64,000 nt of DNA from Lottia gigantea (lineage: Eukaryota > Mollusca > Gastropoda > Lottiidae): the NCBI RefSeq assembly GCF_000327385.1, contig NW_008707924.1, forward strand, positions 319,119-383,118, read 5' to 3'. The stretch's first letter is position 1. Each line of letters begins with the position of its first letter. Position numbers and translations under genes: made by a program. Below, piece after piece: positions 10,401 to 25,400 of the stretch. The notes beneath the pieces are model-generated. The model was given only the letters and a program-made list of their open reading frames with translations. It searched no databases and was not told the DNA's origin.

Positions 10401-13400
10401 AAATCATCAGTAAATAAAAACTTTGAGTCATCTTCAACAAGAGTAGCGGAACATTTAGATTTTGTATGAACTTTAGATGAAAGTCTTTCGATTGCTTGGT
10501 GTTAATTTGGATATTATTTCTTTGAAGATGTATAACAAAGACTGATGTCAATTGAGTTTCACATTTCTGGATTTGATACCTGGATTTTGGCAGGTGATTT
10601 TGTTGTATTTGGATACACAGTCATATTGGAAAACTTAATTCGATAAACGCATGAAATATGTAAAACATTGTGAAATATTAGTAAACAAATTCGTGGAATC
10701 AGAATCACTATTTAAGTCTGCATCTATAATTGGGGATTTGACATTTAATAGCGACAATTTCATGGCTGAGATAGATTTACCTAGGTAATATAACTGTCTG
10801 CATTCCAGCGATACAAATTAACATTACCATGGCACAAATCATACTTCCACTGAAGGCAAAATCACCAGCTGCTTGGTACTAAAAATACAAAAACATATTA
10901 AACGACAAGTTAACATCATCCTCGTTGTCTTTTTCAAGAATACCCATTAAATGTAACATTTTAAAAAGGTGCGTAGGTAAAACAGGACGTAATGTAAAAT
11001 ATATTTCAAACAGAGAGGTAAAAGATGTACAAAAAGAGATCACTAGTTTCGAATGTTGGACTAATACTTTTTTGGATAAATCAAAAGATCACCATAAGAT
11101 ACCAAGAGTTTACACACAAATTAAATTAAAATTCAAACTGAGCATAGGCCTAAACTTACCCTCTGTTCTTTTAAAGAAGTTTTAAATCTGAGAGTAACGA
11201 AGTTAACATGGTTGGATTTCTCTTGTTCTACATAACGGGCTGTAATAGCCTGAGCTAGATATTTATTAACACGATTCGTTGGTAGTGGAAATTGTGAATG
11301 TCTGTAAATACAATTTTTATTGGAGCTAACTTATCGAAAAATTGTTTTAAATAAAACATCTCAAGCGTTTATATCAAAAATTGAAAACGGCTGGAAATTT
11401 GAAGCTACCCAGACATTCATAATAAAATCATATTTTTTAAAGTTATCGATTACTCTACACACTAAAAGATACGGAGTTATAATCATTCTACTAAACTATA
11501 ATAACGAAAATCACATTTCAGATAAAAAGACAACATGAGTTTAAAGAAAGGTGCTTACTACATAACCAAAGAGATTGGGTTTTATCGCGACGACGTTATC
11601 CGAAGCCATGTAGTCAGTTTCATATGTGTGTGTGTGACTAAACAGTAAACTTGTAATAAGATCTTCAATTAAGGATTTAGATCCTACACACATGACTGAA
11701 ATAACTTATTCTTACCTTTCTTTAAAAGGCTTCCGTAATCTATCTGTAACTGAAGCAAGCCGGCTCTACAAAACAATAAATATCCTTAAAATGTCATTTA
11801 AAGTATATTTACTTACATAAGTAAACGTGCCGTATAAACGGGGCTTAAATCAATCTATCCAAAAGCGGGAAATATATTTATTTGTAATTCATGAACACAG
11901 AATTACGACTATAAATGATGATCATAAATTTCTTGTTGCAAAACTTCAGATGATTACACATTTTCAAGTTTTTTAATGTCACTGTAGCGATTAGATTCGA
12001 ATGTATTTTATTATTCCATAGAGAATGGATGCCTGACGTCAGAACAAAGATGAAAAAAATCACACATATCACGATGTAAAAGAAAAAATTGTATTGAGGT
12101 TAAAAATTGTTACTTTATCAGAACGTGAGTAAAATAAATAAGTCCTGTCAACCATAATCTAATAAAGCTTCTCACGCTGGAAATTTCGAAATCAAGACCA
12201 AGTTAAATATCAGACAGAAGGAAAACAAAAGGTCAAATGTTTCAAAATAATTTTTGTTTTCATTTCATTTTTGCTTATATTGATCTAAAAAAATCTCACA
12301 AATTCAAACCTCTTGACACATAGACATAACATGGTGGAATACTAATTAAAAGTTAATGATAACCTAAACAATCACAAAATGAACATCAGAGGCTAGAGGC
12401 ACTTTTGGTCAATTAACCAATTTAAGTATTTAGATTCAGAACATTCTCCGAAAAATACTCACTAATTTAGACGATTTATTTTCTTCTTGTGTTGGTGTTA
12501 AAACATTAGAAAATGGAATTTCTGCGTTAAATTTCACTGCTTGCATCAATCTCATTACGCAATTTGAAACATTTTTAAAAGATAATTTCTTTGGTCGTAA
12601 ACCTGCCCAGTCTCTGTATAAAAGGGAGCTATGCTGAAATGCAAAAAAAAAGTTCTCTCAGTACAGGAAGAGATTTTAGCGCAAGATTTAATTTTTGGTT
12701 CCAAACAGAATATCCAAGACAAAAAGGACTGGATCTGAAAATTTCACACGACCCATCTTGAGATATGAAGATAATTTTTGAAAGAAGCCGTTCGTAATGG
12801 TCAAAGCATCTTATTATATTCCATCAATACTTACTCTTCTAGGATGTTTAGCTTTAATAAAGAAGGTCTCTATGGTATGTTGTTTAAGAAAAGTGTTTCT
12901 ATCACCACCATTACCAGGTTCGACTTCATATTCCCCATGTAAATGATCTAATGTTGTCTGAGTAATATGGACCATACTGAAATAAATCATTTCTTTGTGA
13001 AATATCTAATTTAGGAATCGAACTTCAACTCAGATCATCGATTGACTGTCATCAAGGGTACATAACTAATAATGGTGTGTCGAGATACAGATTTATTATC
13101 AGTGATATAACCTTCTAGAATTGTGTCAGATTTATACCAGAGCGGACCTTTGAAACATTCTTATATGTCCAAAATAAAGTGTGTAAGAACACCCCCGATT
13201 CGCCAGCGCTGTACATTTCTTTCACTTGCAGATTACGATGTTTCGAGGGTTGAATTAAAATTGCAAACAAACCCAGGCAATCCACCAGCTTCCATCTGAT
13301 TGGCTAGTGTTACATCATGTGACCACACATCATACTGCCAGCGTTTCAGGCCTAGAACACCACAGAGAACAGCTCCTGTATGCAGACCAACTCTCATGTT

Positions 13401-16400
13401 CAATCTTACATCTGTAGATTCACACACGGATCTGAAATAAGATACCATCCTTTAGATCAAAGATAGCTTGCCAGGCAACACACAACATCTTTGTTATCAA
13501 TTCCAATTATCACACAAAGTTTCAAATGGAATGAAAAATGGACTCTATTGAGTGCATGAACAAATTTGACATGTTTAAAGTCAAGGGCTATAACTCAAAA
13601 ACAATCAAATGCAATCTTTTCCAATTTATCATGACGCCAAATTCTCACTTGCACATTAATGAGTATCCTCACGAACACATTTTACACGTTTTGACTAAGT
13701 TATGGGTAATAACTAAAAGACAGTTTATTGAAAAACATAAAATTTTAACTTGACAGAGATCTAATTAATTCCAATACTCACACCAAGTTTCATCAAAATC
13801 CATTGAGAACAAATGTTGACGAACGGATCGACGAACAGGGGCGACGGCAATATACGACCACGTTTTCTTGTGGACGTATAAAAATCCAAATCAAAACTCC
13901 TTTTCAATAATGGTTTAGCCAAGAACATAATAAAACATTTTACACACGATTACAAACGTGCTCCGATTTTTTTGTTTTTGTGGGTAGAGCACAATATTAT
14001 TTATCATTAATTTAAAGATATATTAATATTATGCACTTTTGGAATGCTTAGCTTCAGTGTTTTGAGATCTGAGACCTGTACAGAAAGATAACCCTTTGAT
14101 CAGCAAAGGTCACTCAAGGTCATATTGCTAGGACATACCAATGATTAATCTATTGCTTTTAATCAGGAATATCCCCGGATACATGATGAACTTTGACATG
14201 AAAGAAGGTCAATCTATAAGGCTAGAGATTAATAATAGTGGTATTTAATCATATATCATCTATATATAATAATTAAAGTATAATACATCATAGGGATAAA
14301 CTGATCATTATAGTCATATCTATATTACCCCTCTTTCCGAGACGGTAAACTCTCTTAATAAGCCTCTTTAATCTTTCCCGAATATCACATCAATTAATCG
14401 TTTATACATTATTTAAGGAAATTAAACCAATAAATGGGAACTGAAAATTGGAAGCAGGTTTCAAATCGACAATCGACGAAAGTTAACAAACATAACTGTA
14501 ATTGCTTCTCATTTCTTTTAAATGAAGTTCTTACAACATAGATATAAGTAAGCATCAATGTTCCTGGCAGCATCTATTCTATGCTGGGGTATTCTAACCT
14601 CCCATAAGGTTGCAGTACTACCAAATATACTAACAAGTGTTGAATTTCCAAAACGTATCTAATGCGAAAACACCTGGCTTGTTATAATCAATAGAGTAAG
14701 AGATTTCTTCTAGTTGGTATTTACCGTCTCCTTCAATTATTTTCCAACTGACAATTTCAAGCGAATCAAATTATGTTCAATTTAATAAATAACCATTACA
14801 GATCACAAAATCAATGTAAAACGAGGATAAAGGAGAACAAATTTTATTTAATGAAGCTGTTAAATATTTTAGATTACTAGTACATTACAGGTTAAGCCTC
14901 AGATGCAGATTGTCGAGGGCTCTGTTCGCATTTCTTGGGAAAAACTGGCGAATGTGAACATTAGGTCAGAAAAACATAGAATTCATAGAAAAGTTAATCT
15001 AGATCAATATGCTGCATATTTTTGGAATGAGATGCAATGGCTAATCAAAATATTATAAAAATATCTTCAATGTTATTCCATATAATAGTGAATTTTCATG
15101 TTCATATCTCGTGACTATTAGATAGACTCCAGACTATATTAGAATAACGTTTCCCTTTAAGAATTATTTCCGGTAAAGTCGATATAAGGTTATATTAAGT
15201 TTCTATTTGAATGACGAGTTAATATCAGCAAATACAAACAAAATAGTTTGGAAATAATTTGATTAATTTGATATTACCTTCACAATCTCTCATTTATAAC
15301 TCCTCTTATTGACATTTGATTACATACAAATTGCTGCGAATGTACAGGTCTGCAGCAGTAAAGAGTAGCACTTAGGGAAGGGGTGGATATATCCATGGAT
15401 TTTGGCTATTTAATTATATACAATGGATGATCAGTGTGTTTTTTAATAATAACCGAGAGCATATTTCTCCAGTCAAAAAGAGTAATCCGATCAGATACTG
15501 AAAATTGACCACTGTTGTGTTCGCTTCGGTCCGACGAGTGGAGCCCCACTTCAGGCTACACTGAAGATTGTCACAAGAATATACAGTACACATCTAGAAA
15601 AACTACGCACTATTATTATAACAATAATTCCAGCTTCATATTAGCCTATAAATATATTTAATACACTGAGATTAATGAGTTCCATGTTTGTTAAAAGTTT
15701 CAGTAATTGAGAATCGTTGTGGACAATAAAACATTTCATCCTTATTCAAATAAACCATTCAAACATCAGAATAATAAGCCATAAATATCAGATTTGAAAT
15801 TTATTGTTACAGCACCAAATTGACAAGTTTTGTTTTCAGAAAGTTATTTTTAACTTACACATGCAATTTGGAAATATAAAATGCTTTCTAAACAAATAAT
15901 CGGGGTGCTGTACACCTATCGAAATCTGGATTACGATGGTAGAATCTGTTTAATGTGATTCGGTAATGAAATTTTGGCTCCAATACAACATATTGCTATA
16001 TATAATACTTATATCTAAGAGTGTGAGAAAAATTTAGTTTAATTTTGTGGATTCTGTTGTTCGAGCTGAATTAGGACAACCAGCGCTGATTTTAAGTCAA
16101 GATATAGTCAGAAAAATGTCGTTACAGACTGGTGAAATGTGACATCTTACGTGGGTAGTGGATCTATCTGTCTCTCACGAGATAAAAAGATACAAAATAC
16201 CAAAGGAAGCAAAGGGAACAGACCAGTTAGTCCTTGGTTTAAAATAGTGCGTGTACCAGTAGCGTGTTATCTATTATAGGTAAACGACAGTTAAGACCTC
16301 ACTAATTAATTATCAACGTTTGTTTTAGACAATCATTGATCAATAGGAATTCTAATTACGAACAATTGATTCAAACCACTATGTCCAGGATTTTAGTTCT

Positions 16401-19400
16401 CGAGATTTTCTTGAAGGAAAGTCTGTATCGTTCTCGACAACCTAAGCGAAAGAGCGAAGCGAAGATAAAGAAGCTAAGCAAAGCTTTGATTTGCTACGCA
16501 TCGCTTAGCTTCGCGATGTCAAGACAAATCTGTAAACGCTAGTTTGTTTCGTTTGTCTCTGATTGATTGTAAAAGACCACAGCGAAGCTAAGAAGTAGGA
16601 CCACACCCTTGAAAATGAACTTGCTAAGTTCGCTTCATAGCTGAGCTTCGAAGGTTTCTACGCTTAGCGGAGTATCAACCGGTCTTAAGTCAAACTATGA
16701 ATGAGTCTGAAGTCAAACTGTGGGTACTTGTTAGGACAATCTAAAGATAATGTGGTGATAACCGCGGAAACATCTGACAACAATTTGGGAATGAAAATGA
16801 GGACAAACTAATGATGGACGCATCGCCAAACTGTGGTTTAATGGGGTGACAATCCGCAAGTAAATTTGCGGAAAAACTGAAGATACATGTGAGGACAAAC
16901 TGAAAGGGTAATGCTCTAATACGTTTGTGATATACACAGCGTCAAATTAAGGACATAAAAGCCAACAAACAATGGATAAATGAGACCTCAAATTGAATAT
17001 GTAAATGCAATGTTAAATTGAAGATAAATGTGACCTCTAACTGAAGATGTAAATGTTCTGTCAAACTGTAAATAAAAGTGACATCAAACTGAAGATGTAA
17101 ATGTTCTGTCAAACTGAAGACAAATGTGACCTCAAACTGAACATAAATGTGACCTCAAACTGAAGATGTAAATGTGACCTCAAACTGAAGATGTAAATGC
17201 AATGTAAAATTGAAGATAAATGTGATCTCAAACTGAAGATGTAACTGCAATATCAAACTGAAGATGTAAACGTGACCTTAAACTGAAGATGTAACTGCAA
17301 TCTCAAACTGAAGATAAATTTGACCTCAAACTGAAGATATAAACATGACCTTAAACTGAAGATGTAAATGCAATATCAAACTGAAGATGTAAATGTGACC
17401 TCAAACTGAAGATGTAAATGCAATCTCAAACTGAAGATAAATGTGACCCCAAACTGAAGATGTAAATGCAATGTTACATTGAAGATAAATGTGACCTCAA
17501 ACTGAAGATGTAAATGTGACCTCAAACTGAAGATGTAAATGCAATGTAAAATTGAAGATAAATGTGATCTCAAACTGAAGATGTAACTGCAATCTCAAAC
17601 TGAAGATAAATCTGACCTCAAACTGAAGATGTAAACGTGACCTTAAACTGAAGATGTAAATGCAATATCAAACTGAAGATGTAAATGTGACCTCAAACTG
17701 AAGATGTAACTGCAATTTCAAACTGAAGATAAATCTGACCTCAAACTGAAGATGTAAATGTGACCCCAAACTGAAGATGTAAATGTGACCTCAAACTGAA
17801 GATGTAAATGTGACCCCAAACTGAAGATGTAAATGCAATGTTAAATTGAAGATAAATGTGATCTCAAACTGAAGATGTAACTGCAATCTCAAACTTAAGA
17901 TAAATCTGACCTCAAACTGAAGATGTAAATGTGACCCCAAACTGAAGATGTAAATGTGACCTCAAACTGAAGATGTAAATGTGACCCCAAACTGAAGATG
18001 TAAATGCAATGTTAAATTGAAGATAAATGTGATCTCAAACTGAAGATGTAAATGTGACCTCAAACTGAAGATGTAAATGTGACCTCAAACTGAAGATGTA
18101 AATGCAATGTTAAATTGAAGATAAATGTGATCTCAAACTGAAGATGTAACTGCAATCTCAAACTGAAGATAAATCTGACCTCAAACTGAAGATGTTAATG
18201 TGACCTTAAACTGAAGATGTAAATGCAATCTCAAAGTTAAGATGTAAATGTGACCTTAAACTGAAGATGTAAATGTAATCTCAAACCGAAGATGTAAAAG
18301 TAATCTCAAACTGAAGATAAATGCAATCTCAAACTGAAGATGTAAAAACAATCTCAAACTGGAGATAAATACAATCTCAAACTGAAGATGTAAATGCAAT
18401 CGCAAACTGAAGATAAATGCAATCTCAAACCGAAGATGTAAAAGTAATCTCAAACTGAAGATAAGTTTGGAAAGAGGTCGTAAAGCAAAACTAAAGATAT
18501 ATGTAATGACCAAAGGTGATCTCGTCACAAGGTATTGTCCTACAAATGGTGATAAATGTAAGGTCACATCGGCGAGACCAAGAAAATTTACTCGCTTGGA
18601 TAAAAGTATGGAGCTTCGTGACTCTGACAAGACGACAGACAATCATCGTATTATGAACATTACGTTTATGAAACTGTAACAGATAGTAATGTCTACGCTG
18701 ATGAAAATTGTTTGACCACTTGGTAACGATGATAATACCTACATAACCTTTTGGAATAGATGGTATAATTTGTCTTCGCATTATAAGTAGACAATATAGT
18801 GGCTTTATCTCTTATACAATAGATCAATATAGATAGTTTAAATTCTACCAATTTAGATTTTTTAGTAATTAAAAAGATCTATTAAGCTGTTTTTTGGTCA
18901 ATTATTGAACGGACAACTTATCACATTCTTGAAAGGGAGTGACTGTCGTTTCCCTTTGTTTAAGTAAAATCGGTCGAGCAACTATGTCGGACCGGAATTG
19001 GTTCACTCCTATCTAGCCTCTGGTAGTTACATTAGATATCGTGCTTTGACCAGTTTGGCATATCCTTTATAATAGGTGTCCCTTACCTCATAAATCAAAA
19101 TGGATTCCAACAGTAGAAAATGACAATATGACAATATCCATAATACAAAAGGAAGAAACTGTGACTTCATATCAAAATTATCTTATCTAAATCTGAATAA
19201 AAATACCTGTCTAGACATTTTAAAAAAAAAATGGTACTCACGCTATGGCATCAATCATGTCTAGACCCATCTCAACACAACATTTGGCATGGTCAGAATG
19301 TGGTTCCGGTAAGCCACTGACACAGTAGTAACAATCCCCTAGAATCTTAATACGTAAACAATTATTGTTCTGAAATAAAAGTTAACGTAAGCTATTGTTA

Positions 19401-22400
19401 TTAATGATGTCAGACGAAAATTAAGACAAAATTCAACAAGAAACGTAATATAATAATTTTTTCAAACGATCAACATTAGGTTATTACTCTGGGGTACAAA
19501 TGAGCTTGTTTGCTCATGGATTTTGTTATCTCGTTTTGAACTTAGTAGTAAATTTACAATTGTTACAAATTACCTTAGCAAGGTGATCAAATCGCCCAAA
19601 TAATTCATTTAAAATACGAACTAATTCCTGTGCAGTACACTGAGATGCTAGGACAGTAAATCCAACAATATCAGCAAACAGTATCCTGCAATATAAAAAG
19701 TAACATGTAGACCAAGTACAGGCAGGTATTAGTACAAGCAGTGTACTTCAGGAAACGCTAAAGTACACGAAAGTTAATCTTATGATTCATTTACAGGACT
19801 AATCTGTTCTGCAACTAAACAATGAAACTGGATTGTCATTAAACCCCAAACCACCATGAAAGACGTATGTCTATGTGGTCAATGTTTGACTTAATTGCTT
19901 ATCACCGTTCAATTGCCTGTCTATAAGTATTATATAATATACAATGAACAATTCTTATAGACAGTTAAGTTTATTTCAAGATATAGATGAAGACAGCGGA
20001 CAAAAGTCGATAAAATCAATTGACGGTCAGTAATTCAAGCGAAATAAACGAAGTAAAATATCACTAGAGAATTTCTTACAGCCGCTAAAGGGATTAGGTA
20101 CGCTTTGAGTTTCTCGGTTTTTTCCAATAAGAAGCATTTTGATTAAGAAAATGATAACTACGAGATCAAATATCCTCCCATCTCTATTGATTAAACTCCT
20201 GGCAACATGCAACAATATAAGTTTGTTTTATTGCTAATCTGTTTTCAGCACAAACATGGCGTAACCTTAGTTCCATGTTTAAATATTAGTTCCAAAAACT
20301 TTTTCCTGATTCTCACAGAAACTTCATTAACATTCCAGTAACAAAACGTTTTCGAATTGTACACATTCATTACGTTCAACAGTCTTGTTGCCAATGCCTT
20401 TACCCGTGTTCTATAAGGCCGGTATATAATAGATTTTTCCTGGGAATAGAAAAAACTACCTACAAAGTGTTGTACTGTTGTAGTCAGGCTTTAGAGCCTA
20501 CGATTTACTTACGTGACATTATCGTGTCTCTGTATGTATATTTTATGGAAGGGGCCATGATGTGGGTTGGTCATATCCCTCTTCATCTCTATAGCAACAT
20601 GCTGAGGAAGGACACTTAACAACAACTTTTCCTGAAACAGAAAGTGTAAATTGACCATGTTTTGTCTGAATGTATTGAATCAGCCATCGTACAAAAAGCA
20701 ACATTATAATAAACAAACAAATTTTGATCAGATAAGTTTTTCAGCTATAATTAGCCTATCATTTTTCATTTTTCGTCTGTTAGATTGGTCTAAATAGAAA
20801 ATCTATATCAGTGACTGATACTTGTTGTCTACTAGTTTCTGAGAAGTTTCGCCATCAAGATTGATTGTACTAAGATAATGAATAATGATATCCACATCGA
20901 CTGTCCCAGAAGGGCTGGTTATTTGTCTTAAGACATTGGCGATAACCTGTTAGTCACACTCTTGTAATTGAATGCGTTGTAGCATGCTTCTGATAAACAT
21001 GATGCAAAAAGAACCTTGTCAAATCTGGACCCGAATGCAATAAGAATGCAAGAAATACAGTCTCAAAATGTGATACGGACTATCTTTACGCATTGACAAA
21101 TACGCAAGTATAAAAAATAATCCAATTGCTTTCAAATGCAGCATAATCTGATATACAATGTAATTTGCTGTAGAAATTGAATGAAATCTAAGGAAGTATC
21201 TAATCTATTTGATAAATTGTTAGTGCCAGTGAGACTTAGTCAGTGTTGATATAAACCAAAATAAATAGATAACTTTAATATTATATAACAAAAGATTTAT
21301 GTTATTTCTTATCAGTTATTGTTTATAGATCATAGCTCTGTTTCAGTAAATTATAACTTGGAGTTATAACTTAATAGCATTCTTCTATATGATTGGTTAA
21401 TGACAAATGTATTTGAATTCAATTGTTTTCTTTTCAAGAAGAGATTTTCATTTAATCGGCTCTTGCACGCTCTTGAAAACGCTTTTTACTTTTTTCTTAT
21501 CAAGTTGACAATGTGCTTTCCATTGAGGGCTGTAGATTAACTGTTGAATACTGTTTAGGTTTAAATAATGGTAAGGAAAGTAAATTTTCAGACGGGAATA
21601 AAATGTTTTTCAGGCAGCCAGTTGAAAAGCCAACGGGGAGGTAGAGGGGGCAGCACAATTTCGAGTTGTGCAAAATATATTTAGAAAAATTAAAATAAAA
21701 ATATAATCTTTTTTTAGGTCTGCCTGAATTGCTTCCGTTTTAAATGAAAAGACAAGTTATTTCAATTAAAAAACTGAGATTAATGATTCATTGACCTTGT
21801 AAGGGTTTTTGCAAGGATTATTCAGAACATTGACAGGTCAGAAGGACTGCAGTTGTCTACCATTATTGATTCTAACAATGGTTACATGACAGACATAGGT
21901 TTCCAACATGTAAATCTGACTAAGTTGAAGACGTAACTGAGTTGGTCACATAAATTCTTTCCACCAAATATTATAAAGCATGTCTATTTTATAAAAGCAA
22001 ATGTAATTAATCAATTCTACTTATACTTCAGGTTTGAAAGTAGTTTTATTAAATTAATGTTGGATAAAATGACGGGCCAGACATTGGATTCTAAAGATAT
22101 GATCGTGAAGAAGTTCATTTTCTACCATCGTCTTTTCTTAATTTACAAACTAAATCGTGGAATATACATGATTCTAGCATTTGAGATTAGAATTCGATGC
22201 CATGAAAATAGAAAGGTAAAATCGATACTTTAATATCTGATATTCTGCTTTTGTTGAACTGAAAAGTGCTTCTATAAATAAGGTCCCTACGAAAACAATC
22301 GTCAAATTCGCATTTGACCGCCATCTTATCAGTCCCATTGCTCACACCAAGTTTTATAAAAATCAATTGAAAATTGTAGCTTCTATAGTGCCTACAAAAA

Positions 22401-25400
22401 AAATTTGACGCAATTTTACTAAGTCAAGGGCAACAACTCAAAAAACCGTTCATCGAAAAAACGTCAAATTAGAACTTGACCGCCATCTTATCAATCCCAA
22501 TGCTCACACCAAGTTTCATGTCACAATCAAATGAAAACTATTGTGCCCTCAAGAAATCTGGACGGGCGGAGCGACGGAGCGACGGACAGGGGCGACGACA
22601 ATATACGACCACATATTCATGTGGGCGTATAAAAATTAAATGTAGTTTTACGCCAAACTGTACCACACCTTAATGATGTAAGAAAAAGGGTACTTTGATT
22701 TGTAAGAAATCATTTTCAAAATGAGAATCTATAATTCTATCTGTAAGAATTGGTATATTCTACTTTGTAAATTGGTAGACAGGTAGATCATCAATAATCA
22801 ATTTTATCTAATGTCTCGATTTAGACTTGATGATGTGGTTTTAATTGATTAAAAAATTCTAAAATCGTTTTCTTTTCTGGACAGTATCTTATAAGTTAAA
22901 GAAGCGGTGTGAGAAACAGATTTTCGTCGTAAATGTATACTGACCAGTTTTTCATTTTCATCTTCAATTTCCAGTCTAGCAGCAATGCAATTTCTTGTGT
23001 CCATGAACGTTTTTCTCTGCGACCTCTCAGTTAAGTTATGTATTAATATACCAGCAACGTTTACACACAAAAACAACACACCATTTGCAATCAACTGAAA
23101 TTATCAATTGTCAAAAATAAATACATGTATATAAAAAGCATACATTAAAGGCGGGTTTCTTTATTTTTTAGTCTCAAATTAAACAAACTATTTGATTAAT
23201 CGGTGTTTTTAATGAATAATCATGTATTCTTAATCATGTCATTATGTTCTTATTGCATATAATTAAGAGTTCTAACCAATCTTAAATGTCCATGTATGTA
23301 CAGTCTGGATAAACAAAAAAAGACTTTTTGACCTTTCTTGATCGGTCACTCATTGGAATTCTTTCTAATTTAGCTAATTATGAATTAATTATAGACAGTT
23401 TACATTAGCTCTAGAAGGTTTTATTCTACTTTAGGACCTCTTCGTGTGGAAGATTTGAAACCTTTTATCCACCAAACCACTACTATTGAACGTTAGGTGT
23501 TTTAGAGATGCAGGAGTATTTTCTTATATCACACCATCTTGCAATCCAAGCCATTAGAACACCACTACTTTCTATTCATATAAGAATTAGTATTTTCATT
23601 TTCATAAATGAAAATAAGGGAACCCATCTTTAAAACAAAGTAGTGACAGAAGTTTCTATAGTTTGGGCTGTAAGAAGATGAAATGATAATACAATACAAA
23701 ATTATGTCATATAATGTATGTTTTATACTGTCTAATATTTCTATAAACGAGTAATATTGTTAATAGTGAATGTGCAACTCAGTTACAATATACATATATC
23801 ATGCTGTTAAAAAGATTTGTATGCTACACTATTTAAATGCACTGTTTATGTATGTTACACTATTAAATGTATATCCGTTACACTGTTAAATGGAGCCGCG
23901 CTGGCTCACTAACCTGAAGGTCCAGGGTTCAATCCCGACAAAGGTCAAGATAATACCTTCGGATTTTTCAACCCGGTTTCCCCTGTCAGTGATGCAGGTA
24001 AGAGGGGATGGAACAATAAACCCAGGCCCCATGTTCTACAGGCTGTGCACGTTAAAGATCCCTCGACAGTTGGAAATTGAAAAAGAGCAGGCTAATGCCG
24101 CTGTCCTGTCAAATTTTCCTCATTGCACCCTGCATGGTGTTGCCCGTCTTCATTAGACCATTGCATTTACATTGTTTAAATGTATATCTGTCCCATTGTT
24201 AAATGTATATCTGTTCAAATATTTGATCGTGTAGACGGGGCTTTATACTCGTAAATGTACACACTGTATAATGTATATGTGACTTAGAATGTTAAGTGTA
24301 TATATTTATGATACATTGTCAAATGTATTGGTGTTACACTGAATATGTGTTTTGTAACATTAAATGTTTAACATTCCGCATAGGTTCATGATATCATTAA
24401 CAATTGCTGGCAAAATGTATAAATTACAACAGAAAAGTCATCAGTTCTTCAGTTATCAGATTCTTCTTGGAATCGATAGCTTTGAACAGTATTAAATAGA
24501 TACTGTCAACATAATATATCATATTTATCAATTTATCAAATTTCATGTGCTTATTATATGTAAGTATAACCAAAAGAATAAAAATTGTTATTTCATAGAT
24601 TCTAATGATAAAACATCAGTCGGACACTGTTCTAGAATAGTCTTTATTTGATTAAACTGAGTGAAATATAAACAATTCCACATTTTTCATACAGACAGAT
24701 AAATCTTTGAATATAAATTAATTAAAGCCATGTTAGTATGTACCTCTAGACATCAGTAGATTGTTTGCGGCATTTCTTGTGGACTGTGTATTTTGTGAAA
24801 TTTTGTAAAAATGTTGAATAGGAAACTCAGTAAACAAATTTCAACAACAACCAGGTAGAAAAAGGAGGTCATTCACGTCCATAAAATGCATTGGGATCAA
24901 AGGAGTCAGTTTACCAACCAAATTGAAGATGCTACAATGTTGTTTCTGTTATCTCCGAACCTGCATGTACTATAGTATTTTGAGAAATTCTTCTACACAG
25001 CGGCTTTAAATCCTAATTGATCCCCGAGACTCGAATAATATTTATCTTTGATTACTTCATTGAACCTTCTACGACTTCAAATAGTTTTAATCGGAGAATT
25101 TAAGTAGCATGAAAGAGAATACTTTTTAAAGTACAGTTTCTAATTTCAAAACAGAACAGATATTACCATTCAGCGTCAACATCTAACTTCCAATCGTACC
25201 CGTTTCACTTTACTTCTTTTTTTTCTCGATAATTGGTATTAATGAATCAATCCTGATCAGTCAATCCTAGGAACAAAGCATTTTATCTGGGGAAATTGAT
25301 CATGCTTTACAATCCAGTGATCGCCCTCTTGAGGATAAAAATATATCAAAAGTGGTAAAAATACATAAAGAGTGCCGAGCAACTCGAAATGAAGATACTA

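Noticed and set aside
10167-10469. 100-codon plus-strand frame
   Set aside because: It is the antisense shadow of cyclase exon 12.
12034-12041. A second palindromic CRE, in intron 8 of the cyclase
   Set aside because: One such motif is expected by chance in a window of this size, and its intronic place gives no support.
17376-18642. Minus-strand open frames of 65 and 128 codons with a repeated hydrophobic LHLQFEV-type sequence
   Set aside because: They lie wholly or mostly in the minisatellite and stay open only because paired unit lengths add to 48 nt.
23890-23935. A tRNA gene
   Set aside because: Only the A- and B-box parts resemble a tRNA; the 3' acceptor half does not follow, and the sequence continues into a SINE body.
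23890-24156. 88-codon open frame on the plus strand
   Set aside because: It coincides with a tRNA-derived SINE (A/B boxes); no protein meaning.
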